IMG/VR virus record: IMGVR_UViG_3300005532_000251
Span: 1 to 54,769 of that record
DNA: 54,769 nt
Origin: a virus
Reading direction: 5' to 3' (one strand)
Numbering within the stretch: position 1 is the first letter of the stretch; the number at the start of each line of letters is the position of its first letter. The notes below the pieces were generated by a model. That model saw only the letters and a program-made list of their open reading frames with translations. It did no database searches and had not been told where the DNA came from. Below, one piece after another: positions 24,317 to 32,620 of this stretch. Made by a program: the position numbers and the translations under genes.

Positions 24317-24517
24317 CTATTGATCACTTTGTTCCGCCTGGAGGAGCAGCGATTGTAATTTTGCTGCGAGAAGCGCTGACATGAGACCGACCATCCCTAG
24401 CCGATCCTCGCTTGCAGGGCGAGCCGAAGCTTTTGCCATGAGATCCTCGATTTGTTGCTGCACCGCGCGGCGATTCCTCTCCGAATGCCGGCGTTCACGC
24501 TTGCTCTCTTTGGACAT
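24317..24517 (-). CDS. Small charged protein under its own promoter (66 aa)
   Basis: The leftward ATG follows GGAGGGG and a consensus-like promoter (24544-24572). The N-terminal half is very basic (SKESKRERRHSERNRRAVQQQ) and the C-terminal half hydrophobic-helical (LMSALLAAKLQSLLLQAEQ). The stop codon abuts the first base of the tRNA-like element. It lies antisense between portal and a divergent ParB-like gene. Unrecognised, but the promoter and ribosome site make it credible. Confidence 0.6.
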   Translation of the reverse strand: MSKESKRERRHSERNRRAVQQQIEDLMAKASARPASEDRLGMVGLMSALLAAKLQSLLLQAEQSDQ

Positions 24518-24543
24518 CGCTTCCCCTCCGTCGTGGTGGCGCT

Positions 24544-24572
24544 AGTATACCGCAATTTCCACGAAATCTCAA
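24544..24572 (-). promoter_or_regulatory. Leftward promoter TTGAGA-17-TATACT
   Basis: TTGAGA (24567-24572) and TATACT (24544-24549) read leftward with a 17-bp spacer, about 30 bp upstream of the 66-residue gene's ATG. The -35 abuts the start codon of the divergent gene at 24574. Confidence 0.7.
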
Positions 24573-24573
24573 C

Positions 24574-24852
24574 ATGATTAAGCAACACAGCCATCTTCGC
24601 ATCGAGCGCCTTCCCATCAGCGCCCTACACGTCACTGAATGTCAGCCGCGCTACGCTGATCGGCTGCTGCATTACATCGATCTCATGCAGAGATACCCTG
24701 ACGATGCGCCGGGCCTCATCTCTGTGCAGCCATCAAAGTACTACCCCGGCCTCTACGAACTTCTGGACGGACATCACAGGTACTGCGCGCATATACTCTG
24801 TGGCCGCAGCACAGTGCTCTGCCTGGTCATTGAAGAGCCTGAAACCGCATAG
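24574..24852 (+). CDS. ParB-like N-terminal-domain protein (92 aa)
   Basis: The pattern RIERLPISALHV followed by LISVQPSKYYPGLYELLDGHHRYCAHILCG matches the ParB/sulfiredoxin-like domain, including the G-H-H-R nucleotide-binding loop (about residues 66-71). It lacks the HTH and dimerisation domains of a full ParB. Such small versions in phages act as CTP/ATP-binding modules or DNA-modifying enzymes; the job here is unknown. It lies before the protease gene with a short gap. Confidence 0.6.
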   Translation: MIKQHSHLRIERLPISALHVTECQPRYADRLLHYIDLMQRYPDDAPGLISVQPSKYYPGLYELLDGHHRYCAHILCGRSTVLCLVIEEPETA

Positions 24853-24898
24853 ATTCCCCGCATACTTCCGTACTACCTAGCCTTCCCTGGAGAACTAC

Positions 24899-26413
24899 AT
24901 GCCCCCAACGAAATCAAAGCAGCCTGTAGAGCACCTTGATCCCGATGACATCTATCGGGCAAAGTGGACGACTGCGAAACGCGAAGCCTATCTCAAAGAA
25001 CACCCGGAGAACTTTGCCGGCCCAGATGGCAGCTACCCAATCGAGGATGCCAGCGATGTCAATGATGCCTGGCGTCTTGCCGGCCACGCTGACAACCCCG
25101 ATGCTGTGCGCCGCAAGATCAAGTCCATCGCCAAGCGTCTTGGTCTTGAGTCAGGGCTTCCTGATACGGCCAAAGAGGACAAAGATTCCTCTGAGCGCGC
25201 TGACCAGACTGATGAACACGCCGATACCTCCGATGCACAAGAGACACTCGGCGAACTCATCGAGCGCACGATGCCCGCCCCGGATGTGCATTACTACGCG
25301 CCAATCATCAGGGTCAACCAAGAGCGCCGGGAGGTGATCGGTGTCGCCACCGTCGAGACCAAAGACGCGTACCGCACGGTCATCGGCTACGAGGCCAGCA
25401 AGGATGCGTTCAACCGATGGCGCGGCAATATCAGAGAGATGCATGATCCCAAGAAAGCCGTCGGGCGCGCATTGGAGATCACGCCTGACGATGAGCATAA
25501 GCGCATCATTGTGCGTGCAATGATCTCGAAGGGCGCCGAGGATACGTGGCACAAAGTTCTCGACGGCACGCTCACCGGCTTCTCTATCGGCGGCAAAAAT
25601 GGCAAGTGGACGACGCGCGTCATTGAAGGCGAGGAGCTGCCGTATCTTGAGCGCTATGATGCTGTGGAACTCAGCCTCGTTGACAACCCTGCCTGCCCTG
25701 GCTGCAATGTGGAAGTTGTGCGCGCCGACGGCGTAGCCAGCGCGGTTCTCGCGTCAGCCTCAGAAATGGAGAAAGCAGCGAAGCCCTCGCAAGCCCCGCC
25801 CACTACCGAGAGCGTCGAGCGTGCCGGCGCCAGAATCAGCGCCGAGACCAGGGCTGCGATGCATATGGCGCGCGACCACGCGCACAATGCCCACATGGCG
25901 GCGGCCCAGACCTGCGGCTGCGATGAGTGCCAGGATCATATCGATGCGCTGAACCAGATCGGAAGGTCCGATGACAACGATGGCGACATGGACGCAAACT
26001 ATGTGTCGCCGGCTTCGATGCGGCGCCTGGTCGCTGACATTGTGCGTGCTGAAATCAGTGAGGCCCTGCGCGACCAGGTGGCGCCCATGACTGCCCGCGT
26101 CAATGCCCTGCTCGCCGCTGATGCGCAGCGTTCCGAGGATTCGCCAGAGATCACGCGGCGCGTCGATGGCATCGATGAGCAACTTAAAGCGATCAAAGAT
26201 CTCGTTGAGAAGATCGCCGCGCAGCCTACAGATGGCGGCCCGGTACTGCATGGTGCGCCTGTCGATAAACGCCTCGCGACACAGGCGACATCGCGTAGCG
26301 CCGATGACGCCGAGATTATGCGCCGCGCGCTTGAGCTTGGCTTCGCACCTCCCAGCAATCCCCAGGACCAGGTGAAGGCCGCAGCTCGCCTCATGCGTCC
26401 TATTCCCCGCTAA
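24899..26413 (+). CDS. Prohead protease with scaffold-like C-terminus (504 aa)
   Basis: An N-terminal module (FAGPDGSYPIEDASDVNDAWRLAGHA) resembles a small domain found on other phage head proteins. The protease region (about 122-275: IIRVNQERREVIGVATVE, MHDPKKAVGRA, DGTLTGFSIGGK, ELSLVDNPACPGC) resembles XkdF/U35-type prohead proteases, with His in MHD and Ser in GFSIGG as candidate catalytic residues. A Cys/His patch (TCGCDECQDHIDAL) and a coiled-coil region (about 365-440) follow, as expected for fused scaffold. It matures the capsid encoded next. Confidence 0.8.
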   Translation: MPPTKSKQPVEHLDPDDIYRAKWTTAKREAYLKEHPENFAGPDGSYPIEDASDVNDAWRLAGHADNPDAVRRKIKSIAKRLGLESGLPDTAKEDKDSSERADQTDEHADTSDAQETLGELIERTMPAPDVHYYAPIIRVNQERREVIGVATVETKDAYRTVIGYEASKDAFNRWRGNIREMHDPKKAVGRALEITPDDEHKRIIVRAMISKGAEDTWHKVLDGTLTGFSIGGKNGKWTTRVIEGEELPYLERYDAVELSLVDNPACPGCNVEVVRADGVASAVLASASEMEKAAKPSQAPPTTESVERAGARISAETRAAMHMARDHAHNAHMAAAQTCGCDECQDHIDALNQIGRSDDNDGDMDANYVSPASMRRLVADIVRAEISEALRDQVAPMTARVNALLAADAQRSEDSPEITRRVDGIDEQLKAIKDLVEKIAAQPTDGGPVLHGAPVDKRLATQATSRSADDAEIMRRALELGFAPPSNPQDQVKAAARLMRPIPR

Positions 26414-26482
26414 CTATGCTGTAAGCATAGGAAATACCCCCAGATCGTCCCCGTTTAGCAATGCCTTAAGCATAGCCTCATC

Positions 26483-28177
26483 ATGGAGACCTCCTTGAGT
26501 AACACCCCGAAACTCCCTCAGAAGTACGATGCGCTCATTGAACGGGTGCGCGGCCTCGATCCACAGCTTGCAACGCAGATGGTCGATGCCTTTGCGCCAG
26601 TTGTCAATGCCAGCATCGCGCAAACGCCGATCACTGAGCATCGGCAAGCCGTCGGCGACATCTATCGCAATACCACGCCGCCCAACGTGAGCGATCCGAA
26701 ATCCGATCTCTCCCAGGCAACCATCGATCTTGTCAAGAATAGCCAGGCCGATATTACCCGCGCCGGAACCAACCTCGCAACGGGCTTCCTGGGCTACGAT
26801 TTGCAGGCGCCGGCAGCGATGCTCGTTCCCTACCTCACGCCGCTCCTCAACATGACACCGCGTGAGCAGGGCGTGGGCATCGACACCCACCACTGGAAAG
26901 CGGTCACGGACCTCTTCGGCGGTAACGGTCCACAGAGCGTCATCGGCGCCGTTGATGACGGTGGCAATCCGCAGTTCGTGTCGCGCAACGTCGTACCGAT
27001 GTCGAACACGTTTCAGACCATCGGCCTCCAGGATAGCCTGACCTTCCAGGCCGAATGGCGCGGTCAAAGCTTCGAAGGCGATCTGCGCGCACTGCTCACG
27101 GCGCAGCTCCTCTACGCCTTGAAGCTCGTCGAGGAAAACTGGCTCATCAATATGAGCGATTACCTCTGGGCGCCGCCCTCGCCACTGGCTACCGCTGCCT
27201 CCACCGGCGGCACGATTGCCGCCGGCTCGTACTGGATCCAGGTCACAGCGACGAACGCGAACGGCGAGTCTCTGGCCTCGAAGATCATCGGCCCGATTGC
27301 GACGAGTGGCAGCACCTCCAGCATTGCCCTCACGCTCTTTACCGTGCCGAATGCCGCCGGCTACAACGTCTATGTTGGCTCTGGCGCCACGCAACCCGCG
27401 AACGGCGCCATGTGGAAGCAGGTCGCAGGCAATTTCCAGGGCGGCGCAACCCCCGTGCAGCCGGCAACGCCAACCACTGGCAACTTCGCCGCGACATTGA
27501 CCAGCCTTACCTCTAGCGGTGCCAATCCTCCCGCGACGAACACTGCCGCCGTCGCCCTCGGCGCATCCTCGCAGCCGCTGACCTTCCAGGGCGTACAGGC
27601 GATGATCTACGCGAATGCCGGCAACATCAACAATATCGTGACCGGCACGGGCGCCCTGAAGGCGCTGATCTCGCAGCCAGCAGCATCCACTGGCTACCTC
27701 GCACTCAGCGATATTCAGAACCAGTTCTACAACATGTTCACTGCGTCGCGCGCCGATCCTCGCTACATCTTCGTCAGCCCGCTCGACGCCATCACCATCA
27801 CCAACCTCGTCAGCAATGCCGGCAATACGCGCGTCGTGGTCACAGCGGATAACCTCAACGAGCAGAACAACCTCATCGCCGGCTACCGGGTGGCGAAGAT
27901 CCTCAACGAAGTCACCAATAACGTCGCGACGATCATCTCGCTGCCCTACCTCGCACAAGGCACGATGATCTTTGGCAGCCTGGAATTTCCCTATCCCGTC
28001 GCTGGCTACAATAAGCCTCCGTATCGCGTGATTTACAACCGCGATTACTACGGCGTCGATTATCCACCGACGCAGCAGAACCCGACAAAATGGGGCTTTG
28101 GAGATTTTGTGGATGAAACGCTCTGTATCGAGTTCCTCGGTGGCTGGGGAATTTTAAACGGCGTCGTGTATCATTGA
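26483..28177 (+). CDS. Major capsid protein with Ig-like insertion (564 aa)
   Basis: Position after the protease, length and the HK97-like pattern (an N-arm, then QTIGLQDSLTFQAEWRGQSFEGDLRALLTAQLLYALKLVEENWLI, and later FVSPLDAITITNLVSNAGNTRVVV) support the major capsid protein. Residues about 235-325 (GSYWIQVTATNANGESLASK, FTVPNAAGYNVYVGSG) form an Ig/Fn3-like beta domain inserted in the fold, probably surface-exposed and able to bind glycans. The upstream leader has a CTATGCT/AGCATAG hairpin (26414-26430). ATG 26483 lacks a ribosome site, and TTG 26495, six bases after GGAG, is a possible true start. Confidence 0.85.
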   Translation: METSLSNTPKLPQKYDALIERVRGLDPQLATQMVDAFAPVVNASIAQTPITEHRQAVGDIYRNTTPPNVSDPKSDLSQATIDLVKNSQADITRAGTNLATGFLGYDLQAPAAMLVPYLTPLLNMTPREQGVGIDTHHWKAVTDLFGGNGPQSVIGAVDDGGNPQFVSRNVVPMSNTFQTIGLQDSLTFQAEWRGQSFEGDLRALLTAQLLYALKLVEENWLINMSDYLWAPPSPLATAASTGGTIAAGSYWIQVTATNANGESLASKIIGPIATSGSTSSIALTLFTVPNAAGYNVYVGSGATQPANGAMWKQVAGNFQGGATPVQPATPTTGNFAATLTSLTSSGANPPATNTAAVALGASSQPLTFQGVQAMIYANAGNINNIVTGTGALKALISQPAASTGYLALSDIQNQFYNMFTASRADPRYIFVSPLDAITITNLVSNAGNTRVVVTADNLNEQNNLIAGYRVAKILNEVTNNVATIISLPYLAQGTMIFGSLEFPYPVAGYNKPPYRVIYNRDYYGVDYPPTQQNPTKWGFGDFVDETLCIEFLGGWGILNGVVYH

Positions 28178-28208
28178 TCGCGCTGCATAGTTGCGTATAC
28201 ACACAACT

Positions 28209-28237
28209 GACAGAGTGAGAATGATTCTCACTCTGTC
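28209..28237. other. Near-perfect 29-bp palindrome after the capsid gene
   Basis: GACAGAGTGAGAAT (28209-28222) and its reverse complement (28224-28237) flank one base. No T-run follows; the ribosome site of the next gene starts immediately. An mRNA processing or stability hairpin, or a partial terminator, is likely. Confidence 0.7.
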
Positions 28238-28249
28238 GAGGAGAAGACT

Positions 28250-28612
28250 ATGGCAGCCAGGAACACGAAGCCAGCCAAAGCAGTGCCAGGCACTCCCGAA
28301 TCCACAGAGAAAGCATCACCTATCCAGAATGAACGGCGCAATGTGAGCGCAGAAGCCGCCGCCACAAGCCCGGCAAAAGCCATGCAGGCCACATCGTCCT
28401 CGCCGCCGGCCTCTGAGCCACGCCTGGCCGTGACGCTGCGCGCGCGCAATGGCTTTGAGTACCACATCGACATGGCGCGCTCCGTTGCCGAGGCGCTCAT
28501 CGATCCCGATGTCCCCGATGCCTTCATCGAAGTACCAGGCCCGCGCGAGGGCATACGGCGCTTCCTGCATACCTCTGAAATCAAAGAGATCGACGTGCGC
28601 GGCCTCGAATAG
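28250..28612 (+). CDS. Hypothetical head-region protein (120 aa)
   Basis: CGAGGAGAAG precedes the ATG. An Ala/Ser/Pro-rich disordered half (1-57) precedes a compact domain (RLAVTLRARNGFEYHIDMARSVAEALI, AFIEVPGPREGIRRFLHTSEIKEIDVRG). The gene carries one copy of the 21-bp iteron core at 28324-28344. It may be a small capsid-associated protein. Confidence 0.55.
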   Translation: MAARNTKPAKAVPGTPESTEKASPIQNERRNVSAEAAATSPAKAMQATSSSPPASEPRLAVTLRARNGFEYHIDMARSVAEALIDPDVPDAFIEVPGPREGIRRFLHTSEIKEIDVRGLE

Positions 28613-28649
28613 CGCTGCGATCTCTTTGCCCCCATAAAGGACCTCATCG

Positions 28650-29486
28650 ATGCAAGAACTCATCAATATCCCCGATTACTGGCGCACGACCCAGGTGCGC
28701 CCACGTGGCTTCCTGGAAATCTGCGACATGGTGGAGACGCATGGCCGCATCACTGGTATCTGGGAAATAAAGCAGTGGAATCCGAAGACCGGCGAGATTG
28801 TGAAGCGTGTCGTCAACAAGAACGTCGTCACCGACAACGGCGCGATCAACATGTTAGAGCGCGCGATCAACTCCTCATCGGCGACGCTGCCGGCGCTCTT
28901 CAACAACCTGCTGATTACCAATAACAGCGGATCGACGACGCTGACTACGGGCTTAACGAATGGTCAGACCGGCATCACGAGCTTAGCAGTCGCAGCGCTG
29001 CCAGCGGCGATCCCCAGCGGCACCAACCTTACCATTGGGTACGGCGGCGGCTCGACGCAGACAGTAACGACCAGTGCGCTAGCCTCGCAGGGTGCAACCT
29101 CGATTTCTGTGACCAGCTTTACCAGCAACGCGACCTATGCGGCTGGCACCGCCGTTGTGCCACAGCCAAACGTCACTGACAATCCGACGAATACCCAGCT
29201 CACCGGCAACGCGACAACGCCGCTCACCAGCTACAGCGGCAATCTTGCAACCGGCGCCTTCACCTTCACACAGACGAGCGGCGCCGGCAACCGCTCCTGC
29301 CTCGTCAGCTTCACGTTTACCAATAGCGGCGGAAGCAACACGGCTGTCGGCAATTACACGGATTGTTGGATAGTAAACGTCAGTTCTGGCGCAACGACGA
29401 ATAACTATGTGGCGCATGAAATAAACACTCCGATGCGCTGTGACTCCTCAAATAACATAACGGCCTCTGTGACCATCAAGATCTGA
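28650..29486 (+). CDS. Phage structural protein, beta-rich (278 aa)
   Basis: An N-terminal part (IWEIKQWNPKTGEIVKRVVNKNVVTDNG) leads into Ser/Thr/Gly/Asn-rich beta repeats typical of fibres or decoration proteins (SGSTTLTTGLTNGQTGITSLAV, CLVSFTFTNSGGSNTAVGNY). The head part (NVVTDNGAINMLERAI) resembles NMLMNAGRTQLLNFVGS of the 45796 gene, suggesting related structural proteins. Role is inferred from position. Confidence 0.6.
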   Translation: MQELINIPDYWRTTQVRPRGFLEICDMVETHGRITGIWEIKQWNPKTGEIVKRVVNKNVVTDNGAINMLERAINSSSATLPALFNNLLITNNSGSTTLTTGLTNGQTGITSLAVAALPAAIPSGTNLTIGYGGGSTQTVTTSALASQGATSISVTSFTSNATYAAGTAVVPQPNVTDNPTNTQLTGNATTPLTSYSGNLATGAFTFTQTSGAGNRSCLVSFTFTNSGGSNTAVGNYTDCWIVNVSSGATTNNYVAHEINTPMRCDSSNNITASVTIKI

Positions 29487-29493
29487 GAAGTCC

Positions 29494-32292
29494 ATGACGA
29501 CGGCGTTATCGGTCTATGGCCTCAATGCCTCGGCAACTTCGCTCTCGACGGCCTATCAGCTCGCCACGGCCACCGGCGGCACTGGCGCCAATATCAGCAC
29601 CAAGCTCGGAACCGCGACGGGATGGGGCGAGGTCGATGGCACCTCCAATCCCTGGGCTGCCGGCAGTTCCATTGGCAGTCAGAGCGGGCTGGGCTGGCTG
29701 CTGGACAGCACTGTCTTAGAGGGCCAGCAGATCATTGCCGGGACGTGGAGCGCGTCGATCAGGCTCTCAGTCAGCACAGGCAGCATCGTCTGCACCATCA
29801 CGATGCGCGCCAGCAAGTGGAATGCCAGCTCCGGGTATACCACGATTGGTAGCCTCACCAGCAATAGCACGACGATCAATACGACATTGACGACCTTCAC
29901 GCTGAATAGCGCTTCGCTTTCAGCGATGAACTTCTCGACAGGCGATAAGCTCTATGTCGATGTATGGCTCGACATTACGAGCAATAGCACCTCGTCAACG
30001 TCGTCAATCAACTGTTCGGTGTCATCGACCACGACTGGCCTTGCTGGCCGTGTCGAGATGGACACGCCCGGCTACCAGACCGGCACGACGAACAATCTGA
30101 TGAGCTTCACTGACAGCCTGGTTGTCGCCGATAGCAATACCTTCGCCTATGTTGACCTCCCTACCGATGGCCTCACAGCGAGCGATGCCCCCACAGCCAC
30201 AGGGGGAGCATCGATCACCGATGCCCTCGCGACAGCCGATGCACTCCTCGGAACAGCGCAGGGGCTGCCCACCGATACGCTGAGCGCCGCCGATAGCTCT
30301 GCGCAAGTTGCGATCACGTTCCCCGTCGAAGCCTACCCGGTAGCCGATGTCCTCCTCGCAACAGACAGCGAAAGCTGGATAGATATGGCGAACATCAGTG
30401 ATAGCAGTGCATGGGCGGCCCTGGCAATCCCCGTCGAGGCACTCCAGGCCGCCGATGCAATGGCGCAGGGCAACACCTATCAGCCCATTGATGCCGGGAA
30501 TATCCTTGATAGCCTGGCTGGCACAGCAGGAAGTCAGGCCTGGCTTGATCTGCTCACCATCATTGACAGCCAGGCAGGCGGTGATGTCTACATTCCGCTC
30601 GATGCGCTGACAGCCTTCGATAGCTTTGCCTATTCGCCGACGACGCAGAATCTGATGGCGTTCCTCGATGCGCTGGTCATCGCCGATCAATCGTCGTGGA
30701 TCGTTGCATATCTGGCAACGGATGTACTCTCCGCGCTTGATCTCGAAGCGTATGCAGACAGCGTATCGGCCACAGATTCGCAAAGTATCGTCGAGGCAGC
30801 GCAGTGGCAGAACCAGGAAAGTGCTGTAGAGATCCTCGCAGTGCAGGATAGCAGCGTTTCGGCTGAAAGCTATTCCCCCGTCGATGTGAGCGCTATCAGT
30901 GACAGCCAGGCTGAAACGCAGATTGCGCAGGCAGGCGAGCAGATCCCGGCCTCCGATGTCATGCTAGGAGCTGGGCAAAGCCAATACAGCGAGCAGCCTG
31001 GCATCATCGATGTGCTCATTGCTCTCATCGCCGGCCAGCTCCTCGATGCTCTCACGGCAAGCGATGCCTACAACGCCACAGGCTCTGTTTCGCTCATTGA
31101 TATCGCCGGCATCGTCGAGAACATGACGAGCGCAGACAGTGCGGCACTCATTGAGAGTCTTTCCGCCGGCGATATTGGGAATTTGCAGCAGTGGGGCATC
31201 GATGCCGAGAGCATCCTTGATCTTTTTGCCGCAATGGAAGGCGTGACCGCCGTCGATGTCGCGGCGCTCTCTGATGTTCTGGGAAGCGCTGAAAACTATC
31301 AGGCCACAGATGCGCAGAGCATCGCCGATGTTACACAAGGAACGGCTCAGAATAACGCTACGGAGACCATAGCAGCCGCTGATCTCTTTGGAGATATCCA
31401 GCAACTCTCCGATGTAGAAAGCCTTGCTGTCATCGATCTTGATAGCTCTGCCGGGCTGTTTTCTGCGCAGGATGCATTGCCGCCCGGCGACCAGGCAGCA
31501 TATATCGAGGCGCTTTCAGAGACCGAATCCCTGCCACTTGCCGAAAGCTTCATACCTGCCATCGATTACAGCGTAGCCGATGCTGTGCCGCCAACTGACA
31601 GCGTGGGCTATGCCACGACCTCGATATCTACAGAGCAACTCGCCGCCCTCGATGCATTCATGGCAAGCCTGGCAAGCGCCTATAGCGAGGCGCTCACGGC
31701 AAGCGATAGCGTAGGCAACGCACCTACATTGCAGGCCGCCGAATCGTTGCCGGTCCTTGATGCTTTCCTTGCGCAGCTCTCCACAGCATACAGCGACGCG
31801 CTCACGATCCTCGATGCGCCAACGATGACGCAGCGCAGTCAGGCGAGCACATCGCTCACCCCGACGGACAGCGCCTCATACAGCACGGCGGCGATCCCAG
31901 TGGAGGCGATGACCGCCGTCGATCTCCTCATCGCGCAAGGCAGCAGCACATACAGCGACGCCCTCAGCGCTCTCGACGCGCTCTCGATGAGCGCGGTGCT
32001 TACCTCCATCGATGTGCTCATTCCCGGCACCAACATCGCCTATGGCAAGCTCTATGTTCCCGTCGAAGCATTGCCAGCCCTCGATGCGATGCTTGCCCAG
32101 GATAACGTGGTCGCGCTCGATGCCCTCACCGCCATCGATGGCTTTGTGTTTGTGCCAAACCCCTACATCGCGCCGCCACTCTTCCTCGTTGTCGCCACAG
32201 GCCGCGATGGCGATATTCAGGCAACGGGCCGCGATGGCTTCCTGGTCGGAAGCGCGCGCGATGGACAGCTCACGACCAGAGGAGGACGATGA
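29494..32292 (+). CDS. Giant repeat virion protein with jelly-roll-like head (932 aa)
   Basis: Residues 1-195 form a beta domain (GWLLDSTVLEGQQI, NFSTGDKLYVDVWLDI, RVEMDTPGY) that recurs in the tail protein at 42516. Residues about 210-890 are roughly 35 degenerate copies of an 18-20-residue unit with core (V/T/I)-(D/E)-x-L-x-A-x-D-(S/A), such as PVEALQAADAMAQGNTYQ. The regular acidic pattern suggests a fibrous beta-solenoid or helical rod, possibly binding cations. The C-terminus has three GRDG motifs (ATGRDGDIQATGRDGFL). A decoration or long fibre protein is inferred; no homologue is recalled. Confidence 0.6.
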   Translation: MTTALSVYGLNASATSLSTAYQLATATGGTGANISTKLGTATGWGEVDGTSNPWAAGSSIGSQSGLGWLLDSTVLEGQQIIAGTWSASIRLSVSTGSIVCTITMRASKWNASSGYTTIGSLTSNSTTINTTLTTFTLNSASLSAMNFSTGDKLYVDVWLDITSNSTSSTSSINCSVSSTTTGLAGRVEMDTPGYQTGTTNNLMSFTDSLVVADSNTFAYVDLPTDGLTASDAPTATGGASITDALATADALLGTAQGLPTDTLSAADSSAQVAITFPVEAYPVADVLLATDSESWIDMANISDSSAWAALAIPVEALQAADAMAQGNTYQPIDAGNILDSLAGTAGSQAWLDLLTIIDSQAGGDVYIPLDALTAFDSFAYSPTTQNLMAFLDALVIADQSSWIVAYLATDVLSALDLEAYADSVSATDSQSIVEAAQWQNQESAVEILAVQDSSVSAESYSPVDVSAISDSQAETQIAQAGEQIPASDVMLGAGQSQYSEQPGIIDVLIALIAGQLLDALTASDAYNATGSVSLIDIAGIVENMTSADSAALIESLSAGDIGNLQQWGIDAESILDLFAAMEGVTAVDVAALSDVLGSAENYQATDAQSIADVTQGTAQNNATETIAAADLFGDIQQLSDVESLAVIDLDSSAGLFSAQDALPPGDQAAYIEALSETESLPLAESFIPAIDYSVADAVPPTDSVGYATTSISTEQLAALDAFMASLASAYSEALTASDSVGNAPTLQAAESLPVLDAFLAQLSTAYSDALTILDAPTMTQRSQASTSLTPTDSASYSTAAIPVEAMTAVDLLIAQGSSTYSDALSALDALSMSAVLTSIDVLIPGTNIAYGKLYVPVEALPALDAMLAQDNVVALDALTAIDGFVFVPNPYIAPPLFLVVATGRDGDIQATGRDGFLVGSARDGQLTTRGGR

Positions 32293-32293
32293 T

Positions 32294-32620
32294 ATGCAGC
32301 AGCCGATCATGTGGGCCATAGGGCAGCTCGAACCGTTCTGGACGGTGCAGATCATCCAGGACAACAATCAGCCTCTTAATCTCGCCGGCGTCCAGACTTC
32401 CCAGCTTGCCTTTATCATCTACAATGCAAACTTTGCACAGATCGCTGTCGGCAATGGGGGCTGGACGATCATCAACGCCGCCGATGGGATTGTGCAGTAC
32501 GCCTTCGCCACCAATGATGTGCCGACGGTGCCGGGGACGTACTATGTCAGGATCAAGGTCAACTTTAATGGCAGCACGCCGTTTATGACTGACTACATCA
32601 AGTGGGTGATTCAGCCATGA
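32294..32620 (+). CDS. Small structural protein, BppU-N-like (108 aa)
   Basis: GGAGGA precedes ATG 32294. The chain is an all-beta domain (FWTVQIIQDNNQPLNLAG, QLAFIIYNANFAQIAVGNGGW, TYYVRIKVNFNGSTPFMTDYIKWVI), resembling the N-terminal beta domain of baseplate upper proteins, which attach to tail or head parts. It overlaps the connector gene by ATGA. Confidence 0.6.
   Translation: MQQPIMWAIGQLEPFWTVQIIQDNNQPLNLAGVQTSQLAFIIYNANFAQIAVGNGGWTIINAADGIVQYAFATNDVPTVPGTYYVRIKVNFNGSTPFMTDYIKWVIQP

Noticed and set aside
24173-24358. A + strand 61-aa protein containing GRDLNPRSRAG.
   Set aside because: It is the antisense translation of the tRNA-like element, a known type of false gene, and overlaps the portal end.
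30022-30783. Long antisense ORFs opposite the repeat protein and several structural genes.
   Set aside because: They mirror GC-rich codon bias of the sense genes and lack ribosome sites or recognisable domains.
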